From Rhodovastum sp963709085 (GTDB lineage: Bacteria; Pseudomonadota; Alphaproteobacteria; Acetobacterales; Acetobacteraceae): a stretch of DNA of 64,000 nt. The notes below the pieces were generated by a model. It was not told the origin of the DNA and did no database searches. It was given only the letters and a program-made list of their open reading frames with translations. Below are positions 43,164-51,372 of the stretch, piece after piece. The stretch lies in assembly GCA_963709085.1 (NCBI GenBank), contig CAVPVB010000014.1, forward strand, positions 62,001-126,000. Direction: 5' to 3'. Both the position numbers and the translations under genes were made by a program. Position 1 is the first letter of the stretch, and the number at the start of each line of letters is the position of its first letter.

Positions 43164-44360
43164 ATGCGCCCCGAGCTGGAGGTGGCGGATATCTTCCGCC
43201 GCCACGGCCCGGCGTACCGGCAGGCCCACGCCGACCATCTCGGCGGCACCGAGCGCCGTGTGATGGCGGCGATCGAGGCCTGCCGCACGCCGGCGCTGGG
43301 CGGGCACGCCGAGCAATGTGCCGATTGTGGCTTCGTTCGTTACGCTTTCAACTCGTGCCGCGATCGGCATTGCCCAAAATGCCAGGGCCTGGCGCGCGCC
43401 GAATGGCTGGAGGCGCGCCAGGCCGAACTGCTGCCGGTGCCTTACTTCCACGTCGTGTTCACCGTGCCCGCACAGGTCGCCGAGATCGCCTTCCACAACA
43501 AGGAGGCCGTCTATGGCATCCTGTTCCGTGCCTCCGCCGAAGCCCTGCGCAACGTCGCCACCGACAGCCGCTACCTCGGCGCCGAGATCGGCGCGATCTC
43601 GGTGCTGCATACCTGGGGACAGGCTCTCCATCACCATCCCCACATTCATTATATCGTTCCGGGAGGTGGGATCTCGCCAGACCAGACACGCTGGGTCTCC
43701 TGTCCACCCGGCTTCTTCCTGCCGGTGCGCGTGCTCTCCCGCCGCTTCCGCGATCTGTTCGTGCAGCAGATGCGCACCGCTTTCGCCGACGGTGAACTCC
43801 GCTTCCCCGGCGCGCTCGCCGACCTGGCAGACCCCGCCATCTTCACCACCCGGCTCGACGCGCTCGCCCAGACCGAATGGGTCGTCTTTGCCAAGCCGCC
43901 GTTCGCCGGCCCCGAGCAGGTGCTCGGCTATCTCGGCCGCTACACCCACCGCGTCGCCATCGCCAACAGCCGCCTCGTCGGGCTCGACGACGGCCAGGTC
44001 AGCTTCACGTGGAAGGACTATCGCCAAGACGGCAAGACCAAGGTCATGACCCTGGAGGCGGACGAGTTCATCCGCCGCTTCCTGCAGCACACCGTGCCCG
44101 ACGGCTTCCACCGCATCCGCCACATCGGCTTCCTCGCCAACTGCCATCGCACCGCCAAGCTGGCGCTCTGCCGCGATCTGCTCGCCGTGCCGCCGCCAAT
44201 GCCGTGCGATCCATCCCCGCGGCGCTGGCAGGATCGCCTGCGCGACCTTACCGGTGAGGATATCGAGCTCTGCCCCTGCTGCGGCGGCCGGATGGTGACC
44301 TGTGGCACGCTGCCGCCACAGCCGCCGCCGCGCCCACCCATGTGGTGCGACAGCTCATGA
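43164..44360 (+). CDS. IS91-family transposase (rolling-circle), copy 1
   Basis: A protein of 398 residues. The N-terminal zinc-binding region has HAEQCADCGFVRYAFNSCRD then RHCPKCQGLARAEWL. The HUH-like Y2 transposase domain includes HTWGQALHHHPHIHYIVPGG (metal-binding histidines) and LGYLGRYTHRVAIANSRL (catalytic Tyr). A second cysteine set, IELCPCCGGRMV, is near the C-terminus. It is intact, whereas the copy at 57.5-62.1 kb is split. It could therefore mobilise both elements and any DNA between their ends. Confidence 0.92.
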   Translation: MRPELEVADIFRRHGPAYRQAHADHLGGTERRVMAAIEACRTPALGGHAEQCADCGFVRYAFNSCRDRHCPKCQGLARAEWLEARQAELLPVPYFHVVFTVPAQVAEIAFHNKEAVYGILFRASAEALRNVATDSRYLGAEIGAISVLHTWGQALHHHPHIHYIVPGGGISPDQTRWVSCPPGFFLPVRVLSRRFRDLFVQQMRTAFADGELRFPGALADLADPAIFTTRLDALAQTEWVVFAKPPFAGPEQVLGYLGRYTHRVAIANSRLVGLDDGQVSFTWKDYRQDGKTKVMTLEADEFIRRFLQHTVPDGFHRIRHIGFLANCHRTAKLALCRDLLAVPPPMPCDPSPRRWQDRLRDLTGEDIELCPCCGGRMVTCGTLPPQPPPRPPMWCDSS

Positions 44361-44642
44361 TCCAGCCTTCGTCGCCACTTGTCCGCTCTGTCCTGCGAGG
44401 CACCGCCGACCACGGCGCCTGCCGGCACGTGCCGTGCGGTGCCCGGTCGGTCGCCAGCACATCAGCAGCCACCGCAAATGGCGTCACATCTCCGATGGAT
44501 CGGCGGCCAGCGCGTGTGTGCATCCAATTGCCCCCGCCACAGCGCCCGCACGAACCCGCGAAACCGCCCCGCCGTGCTCCTCTTCAATCGGTGTCCTGGA
44601 TACAATCCCCATAGGCGAATCCGGGCCGCGGTTTAGCCCAAT

Positions 44643-44727
44643 GCGCTTTTTTGCTCACCGGCGCGGCCCCAACCGCCGTGCGCTGATTGGCGCCGCTCGT
44701 GCGCCGCGCCGCTAAGCAAAAAACGCT
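44643..44727. repeat. Terminal hairpin of IS91 copy 1
   Basis: GCGCTTTTTTGCTCACCGGC and, in reverse complement, GCGTTTTTTGCTTAGCGGCG frame an 85-bp imperfect inverted repeat rich in GCGC. The same structure ends copy 2 at 57182-57264. It lies downstream of the transposase, where IS91 elements carry their replication origin or terminus. Confidence 0.65.
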
Positions 44728-44823
44728 CTTCATTACCAAGACAGCCCGGCGGGATGATTCGTGCGAGCTAACCGGGGTGTGCGCGGTTGGCGGAATTTGC
44801 TTGCTGTCCAGTGGGTTTTGCGC

Positions 44824-44850
44824 CATGAGTTTCGGTAACAGAAACTCATG
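44824..44850. promoter_or_regulatory. Perfect palindrome ahead of umuD, candidate SOS operator
   Basis: CATGAGTTTC and GAAACTCATG are perfect 10-bp arms around the spacer GGTAACA (27 bp in all), ending eight bases before the umuD start. The half-site differs from the alphaproteobacterial LexA box (GTTC-N7-GTTC) but keeps the 7-bp spacing. It may be a LexA-like operator or act in RNA as a hairpin near the ribosome site. Confidence 0.55.
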
Positions 44851-44857
44851 AGGGCTT

Positions 44858-45418
44858 ATGGCTGGGACGACGCACCGGAGTAGTCGCAAGGGTATCGGGG
44901 GGCGGCCGCGCGGCCTGCCGACCGCTGTGGTGCGGATACCGGTGCCTGTGGCCAGGATCGCCCGGCACATCGCGGCCGGAACGCTGCGCGCCGGCGACCT
45001 GAACGCCTTCCTTGATATCGACCCCCGCACGCGGTTGGCCGTTCCTCTTGTAGGTGCGAACGCCCCCTGCGGCTTCCCATCCCCGGCGGACGACTATGTG
45101 GAGCGGGCGCTCGATTTCAACGAGTTGCTGGTCCATAACCCCGCGGCCACCTTTGCGGTCCGGCTGTCGAGCGACAGCATGACCGGGGCGGGGCTGTTCC
45201 CCGGCGACATCGCCATCGTCGACCGCTCGGTCGAGCCGACCAACGGCTGCATTGTTGTGGCGCTTCTCGATGGTGAGTTCACGGTCAAGCGCTATCATCG
45301 CCAGGCGCATGGCGTCGTCCTGCGCGCCGAGAATCCCGCCTATGCCGATATCGCGGTCGGCGAGGAACGCGCCTTCGAGGTGTGGGGCGTGGTCACGAAA
45401 TCCATCCGCATGCTGTGA
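44858..45418 (+). CDS. umuD: UmuD-like S24 self-cleaving protein (Pol V subunit)
   Basis: A protein of 186 residues. The auto-cleavage site APCGFPSPADDYVE carries the Cys-Gly bond cut in UmuD. The catalytic Ser is in RLSSDSMTGAGLFPGD and the Lys in GEFTVKRYH, both in the S24/LexA arrangement. E. coli UmuD has 139 residues; the extra N-terminal 45 or so (RPRGLPTAVVRIPVPVARIA) are common in plasmid-borne alphaproteobacterial versions. RecA-stimulated cleavage would activate the polymerase with the UmuC encoded six bases downstream. A palindrome just upstream may control the operon. Confidence 0.9.
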   Translation: MAGTTHRSSRKGIGGRPRGLPTAVVRIPVPVARIARHIAAGTLRAGDLNAFLDIDPRTRLAVPLVGANAPCGFPSPADDYVERALDFNELLVHNPAATFAVRLSSDSMTGAGLFPGDIAIVDRSVEPTNGCIVVALLDGEFTVKRYHRQAHGVVLRAENPAYADIAVGEERAFEVWGVVTKSIRML

Positions 45419-45424
45419 GGGCGC

Positions 45425-46717
45425 ATGGCCGCGCCGATCGCCCTCGTCGACTGCAATAATTTTTACGCTTCCTGCGAACGGGTGTTTCAGCCGGCCCTGC
45501 GCGGCAAGCCCGTCGTGGTGCTGTCGAACAACGACGGCTGCGTGATTGCCCGCTCCAACGAAGCCAAGGCGCTCGGCATTCCCATGGGCGAGGCTTGGCA
45601 TATCTGCCGCGCCCGCGTAAATACGCAGGGCGTCATCGTCCGCTCCAGCAACTACACGCTCTACGGCGACATGAGCGCGCGCGTGATGCGGGCGCTTGTC
45701 GGCTTCACGCCGGAGCTCGAAATCTACTCGATCGACGAGGCGTTCCTCGGTCTCGGCGGCTTCGAGTACCGGCTCGAAGCCCATGCGCGCGAGCTGCGGC
45801 GCACCGTCCTGCAATGGACCGGGATTCCGGTCTCAGTCGGCATCGCCGCCACCAAGACGCTGGCCAAGGCGGCCAATCGCAAGGCCAAGAAGGACCCCGC
45901 CTGCCAGGGTGTCTGCATCCTGCTCGACGAGGCGGCGATCGACGCCCAGCTTGCCGGCATGGCGCTGGACGATCTCTGGGGAGTCGGCCGCCGACTGGCC
46001 GATCGGCTCGCCGCCTTCGGTATCACGAGCCCGTTGATGCTGAAGCAGGCCGATGCGCGGTTCATCCGCGAGCGGTTCAGCGTCGTGCTGGAGCGCACCG
46101 TCACCGAGCTGCGCGGCATTCCCTGCATCGAGCTGGAGGATGCGCCGCCGGACCGCAAAAGCATCATGGCCTCGCGATCCTTTGGCAAAGCGGTCGAGAC
46201 CCGGCAGGAGATGGAGGAGGCGGTTGCCGCCTACACGGCGCGCGCCGCTGAAAAGCTGCGGCGCCAGCACCTGGCTGCGAGCCGGTTGCAGGTGTTCGTG
46301 ATGACCAACCGGTTCCGGCCGCAGGACGCTCAGTACAGCCGGGAGCAGGGCGTGCAGATCCCCGTGGCAACCGCTGACAGCGGCAAGCTGATCACCGCGG
46401 CCCTGCGCGCTCTGGCCGCGATCTGGCGGGATGGCTTTCGGTACAAAAAGGCCGGCGTGATGCTGCTGGACCTGACCTCGGCGGCCGCCGTGCAAGGCGA
46501 TCTGTTTAATGCGCCCGACGATGCGCGCGCCAAGGCCCGCATGCAGGCGGTCGACAAACTCAACGGGCGCTACGGGCGCGACACCGTGCGCTTCGCCGCA
46601 ACCGGCGTCAGCAGAGCCTGGAAGCTCCGCCGCGAATTCATCTCGCCACGCTACACTACGTGTTGGGAGGAACTGCTGACCGTGCCCGGCCGCGCGTGCG
46701 GGCAGGGGGCGCGTTAG
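45425..46717 (+). CDS. umuC: UmuC-like Y-family DNA polymerase (Pol V)
   Basis: A protein of 430 residues, normal length. The Y-family palm has IALVDCNNFYASCERVFQPA (first Asp), VVVLSNNDGCVIARSNEAKA and LEIYSIDEAFLGLGGF (catalytic Asp-Glu). Thumb and little-finger domains follow (MALDDLWGVGRRLADRLAAF, MASRSFGKAVETRQEMEEAV). It performs error-prone synthesis past DNA damage. It lies in a compact operon umuD-umuC-SRAP with gaps of 6 and 2 bases. A near-identical 3' fragment lies at 31833-32057, showing that the operon was once duplicated. Confidence 0.95.
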   Translation: MAAPIALVDCNNFYASCERVFQPALRGKPVVVLSNNDGCVIARSNEAKALGIPMGEAWHICRARVNTQGVIVRSSNYTLYGDMSARVMRALVGFTPELEIYSIDEAFLGLGGFEYRLEAHARELRRTVLQWTGIPVSVGIAATKTLAKAANRKAKKDPACQGVCILLDEAAIDAQLAGMALDDLWGVGRRLADRLAAFGITSPLMLKQADARFIRERFSVVLERTVTELRGIPCIELEDAPPDRKSIMASRSFGKAVETRQEMEEAVAAYTARAAEKLRRQHLAASRLQVFVMTNRFRPQDAQYSREQGVQIPVATADSGKLITAALRALAAIWRDGFRYKKAGVMLLDLTSAAAVQGDLFNAPDDARAKARMQAVDKLNGRYGRDTVRFAATGVSRAWKLRREFISPRYTTCWEELLTVPGRACGQGAR

Positions 46718-46719
46718 CC

Positions 46720-47394
46720 ATGTGCGGGAGGTTCACCCAAAATTATGCCTGGGCGGAGGTGCATGCCTTCCTCAATCTGTTCGGCACCCCGCGCAATCTG
46801 CGCCCCCGCTACAACATCGCGCCGACGACGAGCGTTGACGTCGTGCGCCAGGGCGAGCACGGCCGTGAGTTGGTCTCGATGCGCTGGGGCTTGGTGCCGT
46901 TCTTCTGGAAGAAGACGCTGAAGGAACTGCCGGCCACCTTCAATGCCCGCGCCGAGACGGTTGCCGAGAAGCCGATGTTCCGCGCCGCCTTCCAGAAGCG
47001 GCGCTGCATCATCCCGGCCAGCGGGTTCTTCGAATGGACGGGCGAGAAAGGGAACAAGCAGCCGCACCTGTTTACGGCCGCGGACGGTTCGCCGCTGCTG
47101 GCCTTTGCCGGGCTGTGGGACAGGTGGCTCGACCCGGCGGCCGGGGAGACCGTGCTTTCCTGCACCGTGATCGTCTGCGCCGCGAGCGCGTGGATGGCCG
47201 CGTATCACGACCGGATGCCGGTGCTGCTGCGGACGGAGGATTTTGACGCATGGCTGAACGGGACGCTTGGCCCGGAGGCGCTCAAGCCGGCCTCGGAAAG
47301 CGCGCTGCGCGAGTGGCCGGTGTCCCGACGCGTCAACCGCGCCGGTGAAGGCGACGATGATCCGAGCATCATCAACCCGGAACCTCATGTGTGA
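46720..47394 (+). CDS. SRAP-family protein (YedK/HMCES), abasic-site crosslinking
   Basis: A protein of 224 residues. It begins MCGRF with Cys2, the residue that becomes N-terminal and forms the thiazolidine link to abasic DNA. Other SRAP landmarks are RPRYNIAPTTSVDVVRQ (Asn), MRWGLVPFFWKK, FNARAETVAEKPMFR, CIIPASGFFEWTG (Glu) and AAYHDRMPVLL (His). It shields abasic sites in single-stranded DNA. Its position two bases after umuC links protection with translesion synthesis. A 3' duplicate lies at 50512-51022. Confidence 0.93.
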   Translation: MCGRFTQNYAWAEVHAFLNLFGTPRNLRPRYNIAPTTSVDVVRQGEHGRELVSMRWGLVPFFWKKTLKELPATFNARAETVAEKPMFRAAFQKRRCIIPASGFFEWTGEKGNKQPHLFTAADGSPLLAFAGLWDRWLDPAAGETVLSCTVIVCAASAWMAAYHDRMPVLLRTEDFDAWLNGTLGPEALKPASESALREWPVSRRVNRAGEGDDDPSIINPEPHV

Positions 47395-47667
47395 TAACGT
47401 CAGCCGCCGTTTACGATGTTTAGCTACTGCATTGAGTTTAATGATATTTTACGGCGAACAGCTACTGGTCACCTGCAAGTACGGGAGGGCGGGGGAGCCA
47501 GCCTTGCGTCCCAAAACCGATCCATTGCGGGACAAGCGCTCACGGCACTATCCCATACCGACATCTTATCCGACCGACGAGGATAACCACGATGAGCCGC
47601 TTGAAACTAAACGGCAACACGATATAAGTGGGACCATCCTCGGTGTCGATGGTAAGGACTCAAGCAG

Positions 47668-49266
47668 ATGCCCCTTAAGGACGTTCTGACTCAAGACAAT
47701 CCTTTCGGCCCAATCGATCAAGTTCGCATCGACGATCCTCAAGATGCCGTCCAAGTCCTTGATCTCCATGAGCCACTGTCGTCCGCAATGACAGGAAAGC
47801 ATACTCTCGTTTATGGTCGCAAGGGATGTGGAAAATCCGCCGTAATTTCCATGTTTCGTGGCCTCGAATACAGTTTCGCGCGCCAAAAATTAAGTGACGT
47901 TGGCGTAAAGACGGACGACGGAAATCGCGGAGGAAACATCATTATACCAATCACAACTTGGCTCACTTTTCTTGACATGAACATTTCTGTGCATAGGCAC
48001 CTTCTTGATCTCGCTAACGTGAGATCAGCAAATGATATTGACTATGATTTGATTCCGGCAGAAGCGGTCGAAGTGGGATGGTTAAATCAGCTTTGGGAGC
48101 AAATTTTTCGGGAATTTTACGACAGGATGCAAGACCGCCGCATTTCGTCTGCGTATCATGTTGATCTTAGTAATGTTATTATGCTGTTCAATGATGATTC
48201 CATCTCGCGCCTGCGAGGGACAGCAGAATATGTCGCTTCTGCTGTTTTCGCGAGGGCTAAAAATGAGGTTATCAAGTACATAAGCGACCGCAAAATCCGC
48301 ATTTATATCTTATTTGACAGCATGGAAAAATATCCAATTTCTAACAGTACATTCGCATTGAGTATGAGTGGATTTCTGCGTGCCATCAATACGATGATAA
48401 TGAATCAAGACATTAAAGTTGTCTTTACGTTACCAGAAGAGTTGATTCCGCATTTCCGTGGATTTTCAGAAAACATTTTAAAAGATTTCGAAAGGTCTTA
48501 CCCAATGCGTTGGCGCGCTCGCGATCTGTGGCGGATTGCGGCGTATCGGTATATGCTGTTTTTGAAAACACATGACAGGCCTTATTATGACGAGTTATCT
48601 CGAAAATACAAGGATTTACTCGACAATCCGATAGTCGCGAAAAAGTTTTTTGCGACGTTTTTTCCAGAATACATTACGAATACGGTTGGCGTTCGGGAAG
48701 AGTCCAGGGCATATATTCTGCGGCACACACACTTACTTCCAAGGCATCTAATTCTTTTAATGAACGAAATTGCCCGGAGATCCTTCGAGGAAGCGAAGGG
48801 ACGGAGTCAATTTTCTGAACAAGCGATTGTTGAAGGGGTTCGTAAAAGAGAAACTGATATAGCAGACCAGGTATTGCAGCCGTATAAAACCATTTATATG
48901 GATCTGGAGAAAGAATTAAAGTGGGGATTTTCTGATTTATCGCCAATTTTTAGTTTTGGTGAATTACAAAAAACACTAAACAGGTTCTCAGGGAAGTTGC
49001 AGATGGATTACGGTGAAGTGGTAAATCTCTTATTTTCCATTGGAGTAATTGGAAGAATTTCCGCAGATCAAACCTCAACAATATACACAGAGGCAGATTT
49101 CAGTTACACATTCGATGGAAGCATCAGCTTTTCGGGATCGGATTCCCTTTGTTTTCATCCTATATTCTCGCGACTGTTTAATGCTGAACGGCACCGGCAT
49201 GGAGACCAGCGCGTAATATACCCAAGAGGGGTGTTTCCCGACGTTTTACGAGACTACCAATGTTAA
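47668..49266 (+). CDS. Large P-loop ATPase of an unknown two-gene module
   Basis: A protein of 532 residues in AT-rich DNA. Walker A is GRKGCGKS at residues 50-57 (VYGRKGCGKSAVISMF). A Walker B-like segment is RKIRIYILFDSMEKY near residue 215. The C-terminal 150 residues (LKWGFSDLSPIFSFGELQKT onward) may be a winged-helix region. The layout, an N-terminal P-loop with later MRWRARDLWRIAAYRYML, recalls ORC/STAND-type sensor ATPases, but no named family is recognised. Its last seven bases overlap the start of a small membrane protein. Such ATPase plus membrane pairs are common in phage-defence systems; that role is inference. Confidence 0.6.
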   Translation: MPLKDVLTQDNPFGPIDQVRIDDPQDAVQVLDLHEPLSSAMTGKHTLVYGRKGCGKSAVISMFRGLEYSFARQKLSDVGVKTDDGNRGGNIIIPITTWLTFLDMNISVHRHLLDLANVRSANDIDYDLIPAEAVEVGWLNQLWEQIFREFYDRMQDRRISSAYHVDLSNVIMLFNDDSISRLRGTAEYVASAVFARAKNEVIKYISDRKIRIYILFDSMEKYPISNSTFALSMSGFLRAINTMIMNQDIKVVFTLPEELIPHFRGFSENILKDFERSYPMRWRARDLWRIAAYRYMLFLKTHDRPYYDELSRKYKDLLDNPIVAKKFFATFFPEYITNTVGVREESRAYILRHTHLLPRHLILLMNEIARRSFEEAKGRSQFSEQAIVEGVRKRETDIADQVLQPYKTIYMDLEKELKWGFSDLSPIFSFGELQKTLNRFSGKLQMDYGEVVNLLFSIGVIGRISADQTSTIYTEADFSYTFDGSISFSGSDSLCFHPIFSRLFNAERHRHGDQRVIYPRGVFPDVLRDYQC

Positions 49267-49661
49267 GAGTTGCCATCGTAATAGCCGTCATAGTGGCTGT
49301 CGGTGCGGTTTACATTGCGCTTCAGTCTGGTGATCACCATTGGGTGAATAGAGGAGGGGCGTTGATTACTGCAATTTCTGCATTTTTGGCGATTTCGGAC
49401 GCCACATTAGAGCATAAAATACTAGAGGAAAAAATAAACAAGCCGAACCAGCAAACAAAAATGGATAATGTATTCGATGTGACATTGGCTAGGATTGCGA
49501 ATCGCGTTGCCGGGGCAAGGTTCCGAAAGCAGTTTGGTGGACTTTCGCAGAAGAGGCTGAAAACAGTGTTCTGGATCAGTGGCCTTGCGATTCTGGGGGA
49601 AATTCTTCACGGATTCGGTGACTTGGGGATAGCGGCGGTCGAAGCAGTCATTTGCCAATAA
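49260..49661 (+). CDS. Small membrane protein paired with the P-loop ATPase
   Basis: A protein of 133 residues. Two hydrophobic segments lie at the start (VAIVIAVIVAVGAVYIALQS and GGALITAISAFLAISDA). A charged middle (EHKILEEKINKPNQQTKMDN) follows, then a third weaker segment LKTVFWISGLAILGEILHGF. It overlaps the ATPase gene and is surely co-translated. The likely arrangement is a membrane-anchored effector or signalling partner. No family is recognised, and AT content matches its partner, so the pair was acquired as a unit. Confidence 0.6.
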   Translation: MLRVAIVIAVIVAVGAVYIALQSGDHHWVNRGGALITAISAFLAISDATLEHKILEEKINKPNQQTKMDNVFDVTLARIANRVAGARFRKQFGGLSQKRLKTVFWISGLAILGEILHGFGDLGIAAVEAVICQ

Positions 49662-49802
49662 TAATAAACTCGGTTAGTTTGGAGCCAGACTTAAATATAA
49701 CCATCTAAATTTCTATATGTTGCGTCAAAATAACGTATCGGGCAGAACTCAGTGTCCCGTTGAAAATGCACGACGGTGGGTTTTGCAACTGCCTCTTAGC
49801 GA

Positions 49803-50072
49803 TTAACTTGGTCTTGGCTGCAATGTACGAATAGCGGCGAGATCACCACATTTAGCAGCTTTTATTGCTTGTTCTAAGCGTGTTTGTGGAACTTCGGGTT
49901 CGAGTTCAACAATAGAGACGCCAGCTTTTTTTAGATTATCCAGTAATCCTTCTACGAGAAGGCGTAAGGACTGTCCACGAATAGTGGTTGTTAGTCCGGA
50001 ACCATCAAGATGTCCTGTTTTAAGGATGTCGTATTTCTTTCTGGCGTTCTGGAGATGTTGTCTCTTGCTCAT
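49803..50072 (-). CDS. Hypothetical protein converging on the ATPase module
   Basis: A protein of 89 residues from the ATG at 50072 (MSKRQHLQNARKKYDILKTG). The frame is open 20 codons upstream, but the later start is more natural. The body is helical (GQSLRLLVEGLLDNLKKAGV, TRLEQAIKAAKCGDLAAIRT), with an ankyrin-like flavour in the last helix pair. AT-rich like the neighbouring module and convergent with it across 140 bp. No function is assigned. Confidence 0.45.
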   Translation of the reverse strand: MSKRQHLQNARKKYDILKTGHLDGSGLTTTIRGQSLRLLVEGLLDNLKKAGVSIVELEPEVPQTRLEQAIKAAKCGDLAAIRTLQPRPS

Positions 50073-50511
50073 GGTGTGCTGCCGCTTCAAGTGAGAAGAC
50101 AACCTCGTAGCACGGTTAGGCATTTGTTTCAAGTGTTATGTTGTGCAGGAAGGGGAGGCATGCGTCTGATGGTTCGCAAAAAAAGATTCACGCTGCGCCG
50201 GTCAAAATCGGCAATAGTAGATGGTACAGGTCCACTACGGCGAAGGATTAGCGATCCGAATTTGCCCAGAGCCGTGGGTTGGCACTCGCGAGAGTGCCGG
50301 CGAAGTGTCGTGGGGGGGTATAGGGCAGCCACGGAGCCGTGAAAACTTAAGACAATCCGGGTGCCGACGGTTTCGTAATCACGGAGGGCAACACGGACGG
50401 CGGTGTCATCGCGAGCGCCTGGCCGGCCCGGCGGACTCGTTCCTCCTCGTTTTTGACCGTTCGCTCAACATCCCTTTGCGCCCGCCCCAGCACGTGATAA
50501 TCCGGTTCACG

Positions 50512-51022
50512 CCGCCAGCGACAGCTGGTGCCGTTCTTCTGGAAGAAGACGCTCAAGGATCTGCCGGCCACCTTCAACGCGCGCGCGGAGACCGTCGCCG
50601 AGAAGCCAATGTTCCGCGCCGCCTTCCAGAAGCGGCGCTGCATCATCCCGGCCAGCGGCTTTTTCGAATGGACGGGCGAGAAGGGGAACAAGCAGCCCCA
50701 TCTGTTCACGGCCGCGGACGGCTCGCCGCTGCTGGCCTTCGCCGGGCTGTGGGACCGCTGGCATGACCCGGCGACCGACGAGATGGTGCTTTCCTGTACC
50801 GTGATCGTCTGCGCCGCGAACGCGTGGATGGCCGCGTATCATGACCGGATGCCGGTGCTGCTGCGGCCGGAGGATTTCGACGCCTGGCTGGACGGGACGC
50901 TTGGCCCGGAGGCGCTGCGGCCTGCTGCGGAAAGCGCGCTGCGCGAATGGCCGGTGTCCCGGCGCGTCAACCGCACCGGCGAAGGCGATGATGATCCGAC
51001 CTTCATCGAGCCGAACGAATAA
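50512..51022 (+). pseudogene. 3' two-thirds of a second SRAP gene
   Basis: From about 50524 the frame reads LVPFFWKKTLKDLPATFNAR through CIIPASGFFEWTGEKGNKQP and AAYHDRMPVLL to the stop, closely matching residues 60-224 of the intact SRAP gene. The MCGRF start and the first 60 residues are missing, so the DNA-linking Cys2 is lost. The break follows the shared word GCACGTGATAATCCGGTT. Region 50073-50511 holds no supportable gene. Confidence 0.9.
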
Positions 51023-51130
51023 GTCGCTTACCCTGAATATCACGCAGGCGCTTCGGCGAAGCGCCGATCTTCGGCACATCGGTTCACTTGGCGCACCCGA
51101 CAGGAGGGGCGCCGTTTCGTGGAGGTTGGC

Positions 51131-51277
51131 ATGGCGGCGGTCGTCTCGGGACTTGTGCTCTACGCGGTCACGACCGTGGTGACCGGCAGTCAGATCCTTG
51201 GGGTTCTCTCCGTAGCGGCAGCCGCAGCGGCGCGCGTCGCGGGCTATCCGGTGCCGCTTCTTGTTCTGGCGATGTGA
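51131..51277 (+). CDS. Small hydrophobic membrane protein (48 residues)
   Basis: Starts MAAVVSGLVLYAVTTVVTGS, continues QILGVLSVAAAAAARVAGYP and ends PLLVLAM. GGAGG lies six bases before the ATG, a strong ribosome site. Nearly the whole peptide is hydrophobic, with two potential short helices. It could be a membrane peptide or holin-like toxin; no family is recognised. Its GC-rich composition matches the backbone, unlike the island to its left. Confidence 0.5.
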   Translation: MAAVVSGLVLYAVTTVVTGSQILGVLSVAAAAAARVAGYPVPLLVLAM

Positions 51278-51372
51278 GCCTCGGAAGGCTGCCGATTTGG
51301 CGTGACGTGCAGCTGGCGTGCTATGTCTGGTTGTGACACAGGCAGGAGAACGCGATGCTACGGTGCACCATT

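Larger units (their letters stand above)
40905..44727 (+). mobile_element. IS91-family element with its own tyrosine recombinase, copy 1
   Basis: Two co-directional genes, an integrase (40967-41842) and a transposase (43164-44360), match the second copy at 57.2-63.0 kb gene for gene. Shared sequence with copy 2 begins near CCCTGATTGCGGGACCAT (40902 on) and ends at AAGCAAAAAACGCTCT. An ISAs1 element (41804-43108) sits between the genes. IS91 elements transpose by rolling circle and leave no target duplication; none was seen. The left boundary is approximate. Confidence 0.75.

Noticed and set aside
50161..50342. Possible small basic protein (MRLMVRKKRFTLRRSK)
   Set aside because: No ribosome site or family; it resembles junction sequence between the AT-rich island and the SRAP remnant.
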